This document shows positions 24,701 through 31,700 of a DNA stretch of 64,000 nt, in pieces (the first letter of the stretch is position 1; every line of letters begins with the position of its first letter). The stretch comes from Bugulina stolonifera (taxonomy: Eukaryota > Bryozoa > Gymnolaemata > Cheilostomatida > Bugulidae), in the NCBI GenBank assembly GCA_935421135.1, contig OW285188.1, forward strand, positions 7,730,733 through 7,794,732. Direction: 5' to 3'. Position numbers and translations under genes: made by a program. The notes under the pieces were generated by a model that saw nothing but the letters and a program-made list of their open reading frames with translations, was not told the origin of the DNA and did not search any database.

Positions 24701-27700
24701 GTAAATATTTACACACGTCATATTACATGCATATTTCAATAAACAGACCTAATAATTAGAAACAAATAGGGAAACATTTATTCACACATGTATAATATAC
24801 ATGTAGTATGTAGGGTTGTGTACATATAGTTATTGTTGCATAGCTGGTTACGTTTTAGTGGCTTTACTGTAATGGTCGGGCTGTGCTTTGCCTGCCCCAC
24901 TTAGATGTTGACCTGTTATTTCATATTCTGTAGAAACTATACATCGCAGTTGGTATATCAGGGGCTATACAGCACTTAGCAGGTATGAAGGATAGTAAAG
25001 TTATAGCAGCAATCAATAAAGACCCAGAGGCACCTATATTCCAAGTAGCTGACTATGGTTTAGTTGCAGATCTATTTAAGGTGAGTGTGGAAATGGCTTC
25101 AATATATTTAGTGATTCAATTATAACATATAGATTCTATAAAATACCAAGATTTGACACGTTCCGGGCTTGAGAGGAAAATGAATAATGAGCAGAAATTA
25201 AAAAATTCGTAAATGGAACCAGAGGCCTGAAAGCTGATTGTTTGGTATCTAAAGCTGATTGTTTGGTATCATAACAGTCACACTCAAATACTTGAGAATT
25301 AATTTGATTCAGATACAGCCACTGAGATTTCATTGACATATTTGAGAGTCGTCTCCCACATAAAGCATAGCTCTGATCACTATTCTTTGAAAAAAGAGCC
25401 TCACTCTGAAAATGCGAATAGAGAGGATAAATCCATATTATAATCAACAGCTGCTTATATACATTGTAATATATTAACAGTGTGCATCCTCTTTCTCTAC
25501 TGATCTCTGTATACTTACATGTAGGTCCATATAATAATTAACCAACGGTTCCTGTCCTCTGGTTTCCTCAGCATATCTGCACCATGAATACAATATTTAT
25601 ATTGTTCAGCACTTGCATTCCTGTTCAATGTTGGCCTACAACATAACATATGTTTATAAATGTATCTACAGTACACTTAGGAGTTGTCACCCCTTCCAAT
25701 ATGATAGTGACTACCAAGTATAATTCATGTACATTACAAGCTGCACCAAAAATACAGCATCACATAATTATGTAACCTGCTAATTTTAATCTTATGGCGG
25801 TTTCATCATTAATCTTATGGTGGTTGCAAAATGTCTTAAAAGCCTTTGTGAACAACCTTGTAATTTAATTATATGAAACTGAAACCTGCACATGCATAGA
25901 ATCTCACAGCACAACAGCTTACCGTATAATGTATTTTTAGCAAGGAATTTATCTTTGAGCAGTCAAAGACTTGTTTCATGTCCATGAAAATACCAGTCCC
26001 TGACTGGGATTTGAACCCGGGGCCTCTACGGCACCTAATCGCCTAGCACAGTGAACAGAACATGCTACCACTACACCAGCTAAGCAACCTTTGGAAAGGA
26101 ACCTTGCACCTTACTGAATGTTAGGGGGTTTGGCCATTTTCTATATATTGTATAATGTGTTTTTAGCAAGGAATTTATCTTTGAGCAGTCAGAGACTTGT
26201 TTCAAGTCCATGAAAATACCAGTCCCTGACTGGGGACTTGTTTCCATGAAAATACCAGTCCCTGACTGGGGACTGGTATTTTCATGGAAACAAGTCTCTG
26301 ACTGCTCAAAGATAAATTCCTTGCTAAAAATACATTATACAATATATAGAAAATGGCCAAACCCCCGAGTATGTTGTACGCATAACAAATAGTCAGTAAT
26401 AAATCCTATATTATATGTAATAACACGATAATATATTATAATATGTAATAACATGATAATATATTATAATGTAATTTTTTACACTGAACCCGTTTGTGAA
26501 GTCTACAGTCTAGACTCTAGACCTTCGATTACTTTTGGTTGTCGGATACTGCAGTATCAAAATGCTCTGCCATAGTACTATAATAGCACTATTCTATAGA
26601 CACGTACAGTAATTGTGAAAATGTGTGATAACATTGTTTACAATCAATTACACCTTAGTTGTATAATCCGCAAACAAAACTGTCATGTATCCATATTCAA
26701 ACATTTCATATGAGAGTATCACACTTCAATCAACAAATACAGTCATTACCTACATGTTCATGTAATAACCTGCGTAACGATATTCTTTGGAACTGGAGAA
26801 TTATATATTAAGACAAACTGTAAATCAACCCAACGATGGCTGGGAACTATAATAGATTGTTCACATTACCAGTGTTTCTAGACACTAGTAACACTGTTAT
26901 TGAGACATATCTGGCACTCATTTCATTTTTAACATTTAATTATGCAGATTGGAGAAAATATGAACACAATTCCAATATGTGATACACATGGAATATGTGA
27001 TCAACTATTTGCTACAGCAAGGAGACTTCAAAATTTGAAGTGTGAAAATTGCCCTAATTAAATTAAAATTGGTATAATTACAAGCCCTGCAGCAGAAAAC
27101 CTCCATAATTATACACTTCTGCATGAGTACAAGTACCTGTTGGGTTAAGGAGCACATTAAAAATACCCTACTCCTGAATATGCCTCATCACCACCTTAAC
27201 TGACCCCCTACCTTGCTCCTAGTTTACTCAGCCCAGCAGATTGTTCCATATGCTTAGTGTTTCTCAACAATATTTTGTGGGCAGACCTCAATATCAAGGA
27301 TAATATCTTGGAGTGCTTCAAGTGACTTAATCCATAATCTGTGGCCTCCTTGTGACTTGAGGCCCTGACTCAACTCCAACTCCTATTGGCTGACTCATAC
27401 GCTGAGCAGCAATTAACTTGTCAGCGCCTGCTAATGATTATACTGGCACACTTCAACCTGTTAAACTCCTCCTTGGTGAAATATTGCTTCTAATTTATAC
27501 CTGCTGTGACATACACCTATGTGTGTGTATATGTTTACATATTAATAATCATCTCATAACTACTATCAAATTTACTCTATAATTATATTAACTACCTACT
27601 TGAGTTGAATCTTACCTTGCCATGCTTTGTTATTCTTGTGTCAGGATTAATTTGTTTGATATGAAATCACAGTTTTTATGGATATAATGTAAATGGACAT

Positions 27701-28456
27701 TGTACATACATTTGTTGGTGTCGCCTGTAATATTTATGTCTAGTATATATATTATATGCACAGGTCTACATGTTCATATATGCAAAAATAATACACCCGT
27801 AACAGGAATTTGTATTCAAAGCTCTACGGAACCTAATCGACTAGCACTAGCTAATCAAAAATAATTTTTTCCAATTAGAATATAAGAAAAGAATTGTTTA
27901 GTAAAAAGTCACTCGGACAAAGATATATGGTATTTTGTTAACCGTTTGAGTTGGTAGGCTACATGAAAATACTCTGTTGGTTGTATATTTTTGGGTTATG
28001 GGAGGTGAGGTTCATTCAATACACACACAGTATGATTTTCATAACTGGTTGCAGTAATTTCCTATCAAACAGTTGCCCAGTGTAGTGTGAGCCTCAGTAT
28101 CCCACACAAATTGCTCCCGGTCAAATCAATGGATCGGAGCAGTTGTTTGTATACAGTTAGCTCACAATATTTAAATAATTCTTTCAATTTCTTCTTTCCT
28201 TTCTATTGCTGTCAGCACAAATTCAAGTGTGCTTGATTGTTACATGTTTTTCTATATAATGAGCAGCAATATTAACATGTTTGTACTGAGTTGCTGGGCT
28301 TTTGACTGCAAACTTGTACAAACTTTATATTTAACTGAATTCTTCATTGTTTCTTAATAATGCGAGTGTATGGTAGGCTCAAGTTCATTTTATTGATTTT
28401 ATAAAGTTTATTATTCTAAATTACAGGCTATTCCTGAGATGAACGAGAAGTTGTAG
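790..28456 (+). CDS. ETFA: Electron transfer flavoprotein subunit alpha (5' exon missing)
   Basis: ETFA pairs with ETFB in the mitochondrial matrix, carries the FAD, and passes electrons from acyl-CoA and other dehydrogenases to ETF-ubiquinone oxidoreductase. Eight exons with GT-AG borders and consistent phases were read: 790-939, 1347-1511, 1607-1706, 23682-23789, 23917-24018, 24267-24418, 24934-25080 and 28427-28456 (stop TAG). Together they encode 317 residues, against about 333 for the whole human precursor, so only the presequence and start are missing. Family landmarks are [29 protein letters not shown], the FAD-binding stretch [20 protein letters not shown] and the signature [17 protein letters not shown]; the product ends AIPEMNEKL. 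Introns are 80-520 bp except the third (21,975 bp, packed with transposons and a nested antisense gene) and the last (3.3 kb, with SINE copies). Identification is by direct motif match to the known family. Confidence 0.95.
1749..1899. mobile_element. Mariner-type MITE (imperfect inverted repeat, TA target)
   Basis: A 151-bp foldback element near the start of the large ETFA intron. Both ends read inward as CAGTAA followed by related AT-rich arms of about 55 bp (roughly three quarters alike), separated by an ATC microsatellite and a short spacer. Each end is flanked by TA. Ends beginning CAGT with a TA target duplication are typical of Tc1/mariner non-autonomous elements. There is no coding capacity. 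The arms have diverged, so it is an old copy. Confidence 0.5.
2555..2824. repeat. Left arm of a 270-bp inverted duplication
   Basis: This stretch is nearly the reverse complement of 5887-6140, matching almost base for base by eye with scattered substitutions. It contains the satellite-like unit of the array at 5428-6525 (core GGTGCATTGTC next to CCCCCTGACAA, and GCCTCTAGTATTTAATC) but in the opposite orientation. Together the arms enclose the broken LINE and the truncated DNA transposon. Confidence 0.8.
3150..3654 (+). pseudogene. LINE reverse-transcriptase fragment (broken)
   Basis: Part of a non-LTR retrotransposon reverse transcriptase. The longest frame, 3222-3656, shows the block [12 protein letters not shown] with the first catalytic aspartate, the block [20 protein letters not shown], and the catalytic box YADDVVLLA near 3620. 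Upstream of about 3235 the expected block before it ([20 protein letters not shown]) is readable only in another frame, so there is a frameshift. The fragment stops at about 3655, where the sequence changes abruptly into the truncated DNA transposon. The palm blocks resemble the R2 superclade; the LINE remnant at 19240-20645 covers the following domains and could be the same family, but the two do not overlap and cannot be compared. Confidence 0.8.
3656..5426 (+). pseudogene. 5'-truncated, frameshifted copy of the unnamed DNA transposon
   Basis: Matches the 3' part of the intact element at 9515-12396 almost base for base, on the opposite strand. It starts abruptly after the LINE fragment, in the middle of the transposase gene (from the residues [11 protein letters not shown]), so the first roughly 180 codons and the left terminal repeat are gone. 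A 2-bp deletion near 4060 (GGCACTGACAG instead of GGCACTGTGACAG) shifts the frame, splitting the coding remnant into 3655-4083 and about 4070-4990. The right 32-bp terminal inverted repeat is intact at 5395-5426, and one internal copy of the palindromic GGCACTTTGCC sits at 5187-5197. This copy lacks the second adjacent subterminal site present in the intact element. Confidence 0.9.
5428..6525. repeat. Diverged satellite-like tandem array, about 135-bp unit
   Basis: Five or more degenerate units each carry GTGTTGG(T/G), a CATTGTC or TTTGTC next to GGGGGAG, AATGCACC(A/T)CAATACTGAAAA and an AAATTGTCAA(A/G)AAATAAATA stretch, then TAGATTA. Units have drifted in length (about 110-190 bp). The array begins directly after the terminal repeat of the truncated transposon and ends just downstream of the stop codon of the nested PDZ gene, so it may be part of that gene's 3' flank or 3' UTR. 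An inverted segment of the same array is at 2555-2824. Confidence 0.75.
6578..8430 (-). CDS. SYNJ2BP-like PDZ protein with C-terminal membrane anchor (nested gene)
   Basis: A complete four-exon gene on the minus strand inside the third ETFA intron: 8430-8361 ([18 protein letters not shown]), 7931-7810, 7072-6956 and 6667-6578 (stop TAA). All borders are GT-AG and the phases join (70 + 122 + 117 + 90 nt = 133 codons, 132 residues). Exons 2 and 3 form one PDZ domain: carboxylate-binding loop PLGF, then [17 protein letters not shown], and helix/strand [21 protein letters not shown]. The last exon is a hydrophobic segment ([20 protein letters not shown]) ending LWKN, a tail anchor. A single PDZ domain followed by a C-terminal anchor at about this length is the architecture of SYNJ2BP/OMP25 (145 residues in human), an outer mitochondrial membrane PDZ protein. 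Orthology is inferred from architecture; location is not shown. Confidence 0.85.
8612..8816. repeat. SINE-related repeat copy with internal 50-bp duplication
   Basis: Begins with GGGGTTTGGCC and contains CAAGGAATTTATC and a CTTGTTC-TCCATGAAAATACCA segment. The same ordered pieces occur at 25945-26366 in the last ETFA intron. Here a 50-bp piece (AAGGAATTTATCAGCAGTCGG and its flank) is tandemly duplicated, starting at 8640 and 8690. It lies just upstream of the start codon of the nested PDZ gene, so it may abut or overlap that promoter. Confidence 0.55.
9071..9221 (-). repeat. 3' LTR of the Gypsy element
   Basis: 151 bp. On the plus strand it begins TGTTGTGTTATAATATTATG and ends GTAAACGTAACA. 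It matches 15797-15947 except at about three positions. Preceded by ACAAT, the left copy of the target-site duplication. Confidence 0.93.
9222..9236 (-). other. Polypurine tract of the Gypsy element
   Basis: Reading on the minus strand, the 15 bases directly before the 3' LTR are AGGAAGGAAAAGGAT, a near-pure purine run in the position where the plus-strand primer of an LTR retrotransposon is generated. Confidence 0.75.
9515..9546. repeat. Left terminal inverted repeat of the DNA transposon
   Basis: 32 bp, exactly complementary to 12365-12396, and also to the right end of the truncated copy at 5395-5426. Contains the palindrome GGCAAAGTGCC at 9527-9537. Confidence 0.92.
9746..9782. promoter_or_regulatory. 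Paired subterminal palindromes, probable transposase-binding sites
   Basis: GGCAAAGTGCC at 9746-9756 and GGCACTTTGCC at 9772-9782, 26 bp apart start to start. The same 11-bp palindrome occurs inside both terminal repeats; a variant GGCACAATGCC lies at 12127-12137 and a half-site CAAAGTGCC near 12182. Repeated subterminal motifs of this kind usually bind the transposase; this function is inferred. Confidence 0.6.
9970..11975 (-). CDS. Transposase-like protein of unnamed animal family, 629 residues
   Basis: Two exons: 11975-11921 ([21 protein letters not shown]) and 11804-9970, with a 116-bp GT-AG intron. The acidic N-terminus (SDIDPEFD..., SDSEDD) leads to a basic patch (RKRKRN) and a short cysteine motif CLCKKRNC. 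The C-terminal half looks like an RNase H-type nuclease core: [10 protein letters not shown] near residue 355, [13 protein letters not shown] near 435, and [15 protein letters not shown] near 475, the positions where DDE-type transposases keep their acids. A second cysteine cluster (CDTCDKY) lies near residue 300. I do not recognise a named superfamily; I recall similar repeat-encoded animal proteins annotated only as a domain of unknown function. The gene sits inside perfect terminal repeats. Catalytic assignment is inference. Confidence 0.85.
12365..12396. repeat. Right terminal inverted repeat of the DNA transposon
   Basis: Exact reverse complement of 9515-9546; the palindrome GGCACTTTGCC lies at 12374-12384. 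TTTT follows immediately. Confidence 0.92.
12607..13871 (-). pseudogene. Gypsy integrase (broken)
   Basis: Reading from 13871: the HHCC zinc-binding domain ([20 protein letters not shown] ... CRECFEC), then the start of the catalytic core with the first aspartate in [11 protein letters not shown]. The frame breaks between about 13422 and 13341 at a run of eight C. It resumes at 13341 with the second aspartate in RPDNGPQF and the glutamate in [12 protein letters not shown], followed by a basic tail ([12 protein letters not shown]) ending at 12607. No chromodomain was seen. All three catalytic acids are present, but not in one frame. Confidence 0.88.
13874..14790 (-). pseudogene. Gypsy reverse transcriptase C-terminal half and RNase H (broken)
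   Basis: The RT remnant starts within the palm just before the catalytic box [10 protein letters not shown] (about 14755), continues through [20 protein letters not shown] and the connection region [14 protein letters not shown], and then RNase H ([44 protein letters not shown]). Breaks seen: deletion of most of the RT fingers and palm upstream, a frameshift near 14345, an in-frame TGA at 14201-14203 in RNase H, and a stop near 13872 before integrase. Confidence 0.88.
14800..15774 (-). pseudogene. Gypsy gag and protease (frameshifted)
   Basis: A likely start [12 protein letters not shown] at 15774 is soon frameshifted (about 15690) into the main gag frame 15703-14765. Gag ends with two CCHC-like knuckles ([16 protein letters not shown] and [16 protein letters not shown]). 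The aspartic protease motif IIDSGSTS lies near 14810. Directly after it the sequence jumps, out of frame, into the middle of reverse transcriptase, marking a deletion of several hundred bases. Confidence 0.85.
15781..15796 (-). other. Candidate tRNA primer-binding site of the Gypsy element
   Basis: Directly next to the 5' LTR the minus strand reads ATTGGCGACGAGAACC, the TGGCGACGAG-type sequence usual just inside Gypsy 5' LTRs. The matching tRNA was not determined. Confidence 0.6.
15797..15947 (-). repeat. 5' LTR of the Gypsy element
   Basis: 151 bp, the pair of 9071-9221. Followed on the right by ACAAT, the second copy of the target-site duplication. Very short for an LTR; no attempt was made to place its promoter. 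Confidence 0.93.
16780..18790 (+). repeat. Multi-copy direct repeat block of about 0.5-1.1 kb units
   Basis: Three direct copies carry GTTGGGTTCGC-GACTGCATGTTCC (near 16853, 17446, 18569), GGGG-GTACCTCACTCATGTTCATTGT and CAGAGCAACTACTTGCTG-type segments. Copies of GGTCCAGGATAATATTTGTA lie near 17120 and 17673, with a diverged one near 16802, and the junction piece GTTTAGGGTTAGGAACAGGTG at 17336 and 18460. Between the second and third copies a separate GC-richer segment interrupts the block. No open frame spans the units. Type unknown. Confidence 0.75.
17829..18397. mobile_element. GC-rich insert between AAT microsatellites, retroposon-like
   Basis: About 570 bp, distinctly richer in G and C than everything around it and bounded on both sides by (AAT)n runs (17801-17828 and about 18391-18405). 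It splits the direct-repeat block. An insert ending in a simple repeat that also marks its target resembles a LINE 3' end or a SINE, but I found no protein motif and no polymerase III boxes. Confidence 0.4.
19099..19148. repeat. Perfect 16-bp inverted repeat (hairpin)
   Basis: ATAACAAGTACATAAT at 19099-19114 faces its exact reverse complement at 19133-19148 across an 18-base loop. Function unknown; it may be a small foldback element. Confidence 0.7.
19240..20645 (-). mobile_element. 5'-truncated R2-type LINE
   Basis: Contains the C-terminal third of a LINE polyprotein (19399-20640) followed by about 150 bp of 3' untranslated sequence that ends near GCGACAATAAAA on the minus strand, where AT-rich intron sequence resumes. 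The 5' end is cut within the reverse transcriptase, the usual result of incomplete target-primed reverse transcription. Confidence 0.75.
19399..20640 (-). pseudogene. LINE polyprotein C-terminus: RT thumb, CCHC, restriction-like endonuclease
   Basis: 413 open codons. The N-terminal YKYLGAPVG is the block after the RT palm, followed by the thumb ([20 protein letters not shown]). A zinc knuckle [14 protein letters not shown] followed by [10 protein letters not shown], and then an endonuclease core with [10 protein letters not shown] and VRVLDVAIV, are the arrangement of R2-superclade LINEs, which carry a restriction-like endonuclease instead of an apurinic one. The frame is intact to its stop at 19399, but the N-terminus and most of the RT are missing, so it is not functional alone. 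Confidence 0.85.
20646..23681. other. Rest of ETFA intron 3, no gene recognised
   Basis: Mostly unremarkable AT-rich sequence. A small tandem repeat of about 18 bp (three copies of CAGCTATCTTGTTGG) lies at about 23378-23427. A few short open frames exist, but none shows splice borders with a recognisable domain. Confidence 0.5.
24419..24540 (+). repeat. Degenerate GTATATG-rich repeat at an ETFA donor site
   Basis: Begins exactly at the donor of the exon ending at 24418 (CACCG|GTATGTATATG) and continues as degenerate copies of GTATATGCATGTGTGTATGTA. The exon's frame remains open across it for about 46 codons. It resembles the junction-linked arrays in SCAPER, but is much less regular. Confidence 0.5.
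25945..26123 (-). repeat. tRNA-derived SINE copy
   Basis: On the minus strand a tRNA-like head carries an A box (TAGCTGGTGTAGTGG, 26082-26068) and a B box (GGTTCAAATCC, 26017-26007) at near-normal tRNA spacing, followed by a family body (CAGGGACTGGTATTTTCATGG ... CAAAGATAAATTCCTTGCT). Pieces of the same body occur at 8612-8816 and in the adjoining foldback. There is no proper acceptor-stem pairing, so it is not a tRNA gene. Confidence 0.75.
26124..26366. repeat. Foldback of SINE body sequence (long near-palindrome)
   Basis: The left arm starts GGGGGTTTGGCCATTTTC (26124) and the right arm ends with the complement at 26366. Both contain the SINE body (AGCAAGGAATTTATCTTTGAGC). The centre is a perfect 24-bp inverted repeat, 26237-26260 with 26271-26294, and the left arm holds a short direct duplication of TCCATGAAAATACCAGTCCC. 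Transcribed, this would form a hairpin of about 110 bp. Confidence 0.85.
26367..28426. other. Rest of last ETFA intron, no gene recognised
   Basis: AT-rich. A short duplication of GATAATATATTATAATATG lies at about 26427-26470. No exon, RNA gene or mobile element was recognised. Confidence 0.5.
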
Positions 28457-28744
28457 TCCGATACTGTCTAGTCGGCAGCAGTCTAGCCTATTGAATGCTG
28501 CTGTCTCTGCCAGCCACCTATCTCCAGTGTATGCAGTGTTCACGTTTCAACAAGGACTAATTCTAAAACGCTATTTTTATCTATTTACATTTCCATTAAT
28601 TTCAATAAGAAGGGGTATCATGATATCATGGAAAATTAGTAATTAATTATATGAATGTACATGCAGGTGGATTTGTAACATTTACCTTATATCAATGTTA
28701 TTTTATCTTACGAATATTATATAATAATATTGGAGGATGATTGA

Positions 28745-28750
28745 AATAAA
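28745..28750 (+). terminator. Candidate ETFA poly(A) signal
   Basis: AATAAA about 290 bases after the ETFA stop codon, in an AT-rich context. It is the first canonical hexamer seen downstream. Confidence 0.45.
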
Positions 28751-31700
28751 AAAATATATAATACACTCTTTGCATAATCGTCAATACTTTTATTGTATGC
28801 TTTACAAGTGATGGAAAGAAGATGCAGGCCAACTGGTTTTAAACTGAAAGATTTAGCAATAAGGGAGTTCAACTCAAATAGAGAATGGAACTCTTTACTT
28901 TGGACTGTACAGTGATAATAAAAGTTTACACAGAGGGTGTTATGATTTTTACCGACACCCAAAATAACTGAAATACATTTATAATCTTACTCTGTTTGGG
29001 ATGTGTAACCAATGACAGTAAGGTTTTATTATACGCTGCAGTCGTCATATCTTATGTGTATAAATGTATGGTACAGCTATCTTATGTATATGTGTTGTAT
29101 GTCATCTATTAATCTAGATGACAAACACCTTGGTGATAACACTGTCTCCATTTACTGTCTGTCTCAGATATCTACTGGCTTCTCCCATGAGCATGTATCA
29201 GTTTCATTTTCCCCCCCCCCCCACTATCCTCCCTTACACCCACCCCTGCATTGTACATTTGCATATAGATCCTAAGGCTCTGTACTACCTATCCATCTGC
29301 CTAGCATTTAGACCTGTTCCCTTCCTCCCCACAAAGTGGGGGAACTGTGATACCCAGGCCACATTTATGATCTTATAGTGAAACACCTTTTGTCGTACTG
29401 AACACATTTTCTTTTTCCTATATATTAGAGAACCAGATTATAGGCTCTATGTAGCATTTACATCTGTAGCTATGTTCTATGATATAACATAACATACAGT
29501 TGCAGAGTCAGCCAACGTAGGGAGTTTTACAAGAATGAAAAGTTGATTGCGGTTGCTGTACATTTAATTACATATAAAATAATTATATGTAATTGATTGT
29601 AAGTGTAAACATTCCTTGCATTTGTTATAGTAATGTAGAAATTTAGATAATTATGTCACTGTACATGCATAAAGATAGAAATAACAAATATTTAATCTAC
29701 ATGTATTATGAGGAACCTTATCTGTGCTGAAGGTGCCAAAATAAACAATGTTTTAGCTTATTGCAGCAATTATGTAATTTTATTCAGGGAGAGACCTGTA
29801 TGCATCCTTCCCTGCAGTATCCCATTATCTTGCCTACGTAATATGCTCTAATTTTAACTCTACATAGTATTTATAACTCAATTATGCAGATAGTTGCTAT
29901 ATGCAGTAGATCTGGGAGCTGAAACGGTAACAAATGTGCACAACTTTATAGAAACTGGACAGTAACAAAATATATGATGGAAGACTAACGTAATATAAGA
30001 ATATCTTTAAAAATCTTTAAATTTGTCTTTTTACACCCCATATTAGTATCTGTGTAATCTTGAATACCTGTTATCAGTGTGTACAGAAATATTACAGAAT
30101 GGTAACAAGTTAATGACCCTTGTTCAAACAATAGAGTGTATATCTAGTTAATGGTATGTTTATACTGCGATATGTTGGTGTTACCACTACAGCTAATGTG
30201 ATAGCTATGTCTCCATTTCTCTCCTCTGCTACTGTGCATTGTGGTTAATTTATCTACATGTATATTACACTGTATTGTATATGGAGTGTTTCAATTTGCA
30301 GCCCTATTGTTTTATGTAGTATTTTTATTGTAAGGAAATTCATAGATTATTCCCTTTCAACAGTCCACAATTTTCATATACATAAATTGGGTCGTGGAAG
30401 AGCATTTAGTACTTTCGTGAAACCAAAATTCTTCACTATGTTTTTAAATATAAGTTCTTGTAAAAAAGATTTTATCTACATGATTGTATCGAGGGGTTGG
30501 AGTCAAAATATGACAACTTCATCAGTTGCTGCTCGTGTAAATTGAAGAAACCGCACTTTAAAATTTAATTTTTTATTGAGACAGATAATTGCTCATCCAA
30601 CTCCTCTCCGCTCTGTTTATTTTTATCAGGTAACTTCATAAACTTGCAGCAAACAGCAATAAAACTTGTTACCCTGGGATTCTTGGAAACAATAATACAC
30701 ATTTAACCTCTTGGTCCAAATGAAGCTGTATGACAGGCACTACAATATACACTGTATATATAATTATGTAGCCTATATATAAGCTGTACCTATGCTCAGT
30801 CAGTTATTAGCCGATGTCCCTGTGTCTCATGCACTAGTTGAGTGAAATTTTGAATAAAAGTATAATATATTATAATAATATTCACTAATTCTATTAATAG
30901 GAGTGCATGAGATTTTACAAGTCATGCAGTCAATTATGTAATCATTGTATAATTAATCTCATAGGACAGAATAAGTACACCATGTTGTGTTATTGTCACA
31001 CAAAAGCACAGTATAAAATGTATTTTTTCGATTAATAATCTTTTAGTAGGCATACACTGCCTTAGCAGTTTGCATACGTAATCTTCGTTCCATCAATAAA
31101 AAATAACTAGGAGAAAGATTGACAATAAAAATACATGGTGCATACATTACATTACAAAATTGTATAATATGCTCATAGCCTGCTGTAACTATAATATATT
31201 ATTTAACTGAACAACTGTGCTGTAACCTACACCAAGTCTTGTGGTTTAGTTTTAGACATTAGTTATGTCAGAGTGAATTGTATGGTATAAGCTGTGACTT
31301 GAAAACATTTTAGTAACAATGTAATCTAGTTTACAATTCGATGGCTAATATATTGTATCTATTAGAAAATTTGTCGGCCCCTCACAATTACAAAAAGATT
31401 TCTGTACAAGATCTCACAATATGACATGCACATGTAGTAGAACCTTTCAGCTGGCCACCCAGTAGGCTAATTTACTCCCAGCTACAGAGCTGGTTTCCTG
31501 GCATGCTGCATTTATTAAATTTGATAATTTTATGCTACACTTGAGTAGGGGCAGCACATGGTGAGCAGCAGCTACACATCCGGTGGAGGCAGCACTCTCC
31601 TGAGTATACGGTGTGAAGGTAGTGAACATCAGGATATGCAGGCTGTCGGCTAGAGCTGAACCAGATCGAGAAACTGTTTTTTGTTCTAAAGCATTTATTT

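Noticed and set aside
26006..26091. Possible tRNA gene on the minus strand
   Set aside because: A and B boxes are present, but acceptor and anticodon stems do not pair properly and the sequence continues into a repeated body, so it is a SINE head.
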